A DNA stretch of 64,000 nt, taken from the NCBI GenBank assembly GCA_046331705.1, contig JAXLQJ010000015.1, positions 1 to 64,000 of the forward strand, written 5' to 3'. Shown here in pieces: positions 63,830-64,000 of this stretch; the first letter of the stretch is position 1, and the number at the start of each line of letters is the position of its first letter. The notes under the pieces are model-generated. The model was not told the DNA's origin. It ran no database searches and was given only the letters and a program-made list of their open reading frames with translations. Source of the stretch: JADJOY01 sp046331705 [NCBI: bacterium]. Lineage in GTDB: Bacteria; JADJOY01. A program made the position numbers and the translations under genes.

Positions 63830-64000
63830 TTCGCGAGCTGGTCGAGTCGTTCGTCTTTCAGCCGACGCGCCGCCTGGAGTGGACGCCGGCGGATCTCGCG
63901 CTCGCCTACGAGGACGTCTGGCTCCGCACCGCGGATGGCGTGCGCATCCACGGCTGGTGGGTGCCCGCGGGACGCGCTGCGCCGGTGTTGCTCTTCTGCC
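63826..64000 (+). CDS. Alpha/beta hydrolase, N-terminal fragment (cut by window edge)
   Basis: The first 58 residues of a hydrolase-like protein are visible, starting with TTG at 63826 and running off the window end: LIRELVESFVFQPTRRLEW, then EDVWLRTADGVRIHGWWVP. The last part matches the strand leading into the alpha/beta-hydrolase core ('DGVRIHGWWVPA...VLLFC') and would be followed by the HG-type oxyanion motif beyond position 64000. No catalytic residue is yet visible, so the family call is moderate. It overlaps the SDR stop as TTGA. Confidence 0.55.
   Translation, partial: MIRELVESFVFQPTRRLEWTPADLALAYEDVWLRTADGVRIHGWWVPAGRAAPVLLFC

Overview
This is a GC-rich (roughly 70%) chromosomal window from a Gram-negative bacterium. 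Outer-membrane features support this: an LptF/LptG-type LPS-export permease, an OprB-type porin, lipobox lipoproteins, an AsmA-like protein and a LolB/LolA-like lipoprotein. The mix of a sigma-54 response regulator, a serine/threonine kinase, MshEN/DUF4388 and GspE-type proteins, an F420-type LLM oxidoreductase and frequent GTG starts points to a 'deltaproteobacterial-grade' lineage such as Myxococcota or Binatota. No rRNA is present, so the phylum is an inference. I found no tRNA, rRNA, CRISPR array, transposase or phage gene. Most of the window is ordinary core and accessory chromosome, densely coded, with many 4-bp ATGA/GTGA gene overlaps.

Layout. 1-4180: mfd (cut by the window edge) diverges from a pair of SPFH proteins. 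4181-4871: five degenerate tandem hairpin units, the only gene-free stretch over 300 bp. 4872-9230 (minus): metallophosphoesterase with a sigma-54-like promoter, a small membrane zinc-ribbon protein, gpsA and a GspE/PilB ATPase. 9423-13826: membrane protein, tautomerase-like protein, pyrE, alpha/beta hydrolase, LLM oxidoreductase, lipoprotein. 13864-17320: sulfotransferase, CDF metal exporter, radical SAM/SPASM protein. 17431-22985 (minus): two peptide-ABC ATPases without permeases (one broken by two frameshifts), a HEAT-repeat protein and a sulfatase-fold membrane enzyme. 23175-24290: MshEN/DUF4388 protein. 24410-30452 (minus): a complete five-gene peptide ABC transporter. 30549-33313 (minus): LolB-like lipoprotein and TPR lipoprotein.

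33440-35873: Tat-exported gluconate-dehydrogenase-subunit-3-like protein and a GMC oxidoreductase, separated by a second copy of the hairpin element that duplicates the GMC start region. 36022-39980: LptF/LptG-like permease, SGNH hydrolase and YfhO-like protein. 40036-42894: CoA-binding protein, PduO-type adenosyltransferase and GH51 arabinofuranosidase. 42934-46889: SspB-like ClpXP adaptor, TrmA/RlmD-like RNA methyltransferase and a GT39-like membrane protein. 46971-50469: NtrB-like histidine kinase and NtrC-like sigma-54 regulator. 50503-57524 (minus): lipoprotein, zinc-ribbon/kinase/HEAT fusion, AsmA-like protein and TlpA thioredoxin. 57667-61219: zinc-ribbon protein, OprB porin and chemotaxis receptor. 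61340-64000: aldehyde dehydrogenase, SDR and the start of an alpha/beta hydrolase.

Themes. Much of the window deals with the envelope: transport, LPS export, lipoproteins and secretion. The most unusual signal is a hairpin-rich repeat family at 4184-4865 and 34160-34275. At the second site it lies between a 22-bp direct repeat carrying the GMC start codon, so that both flanking reading frames still end in an ATGA overlap.
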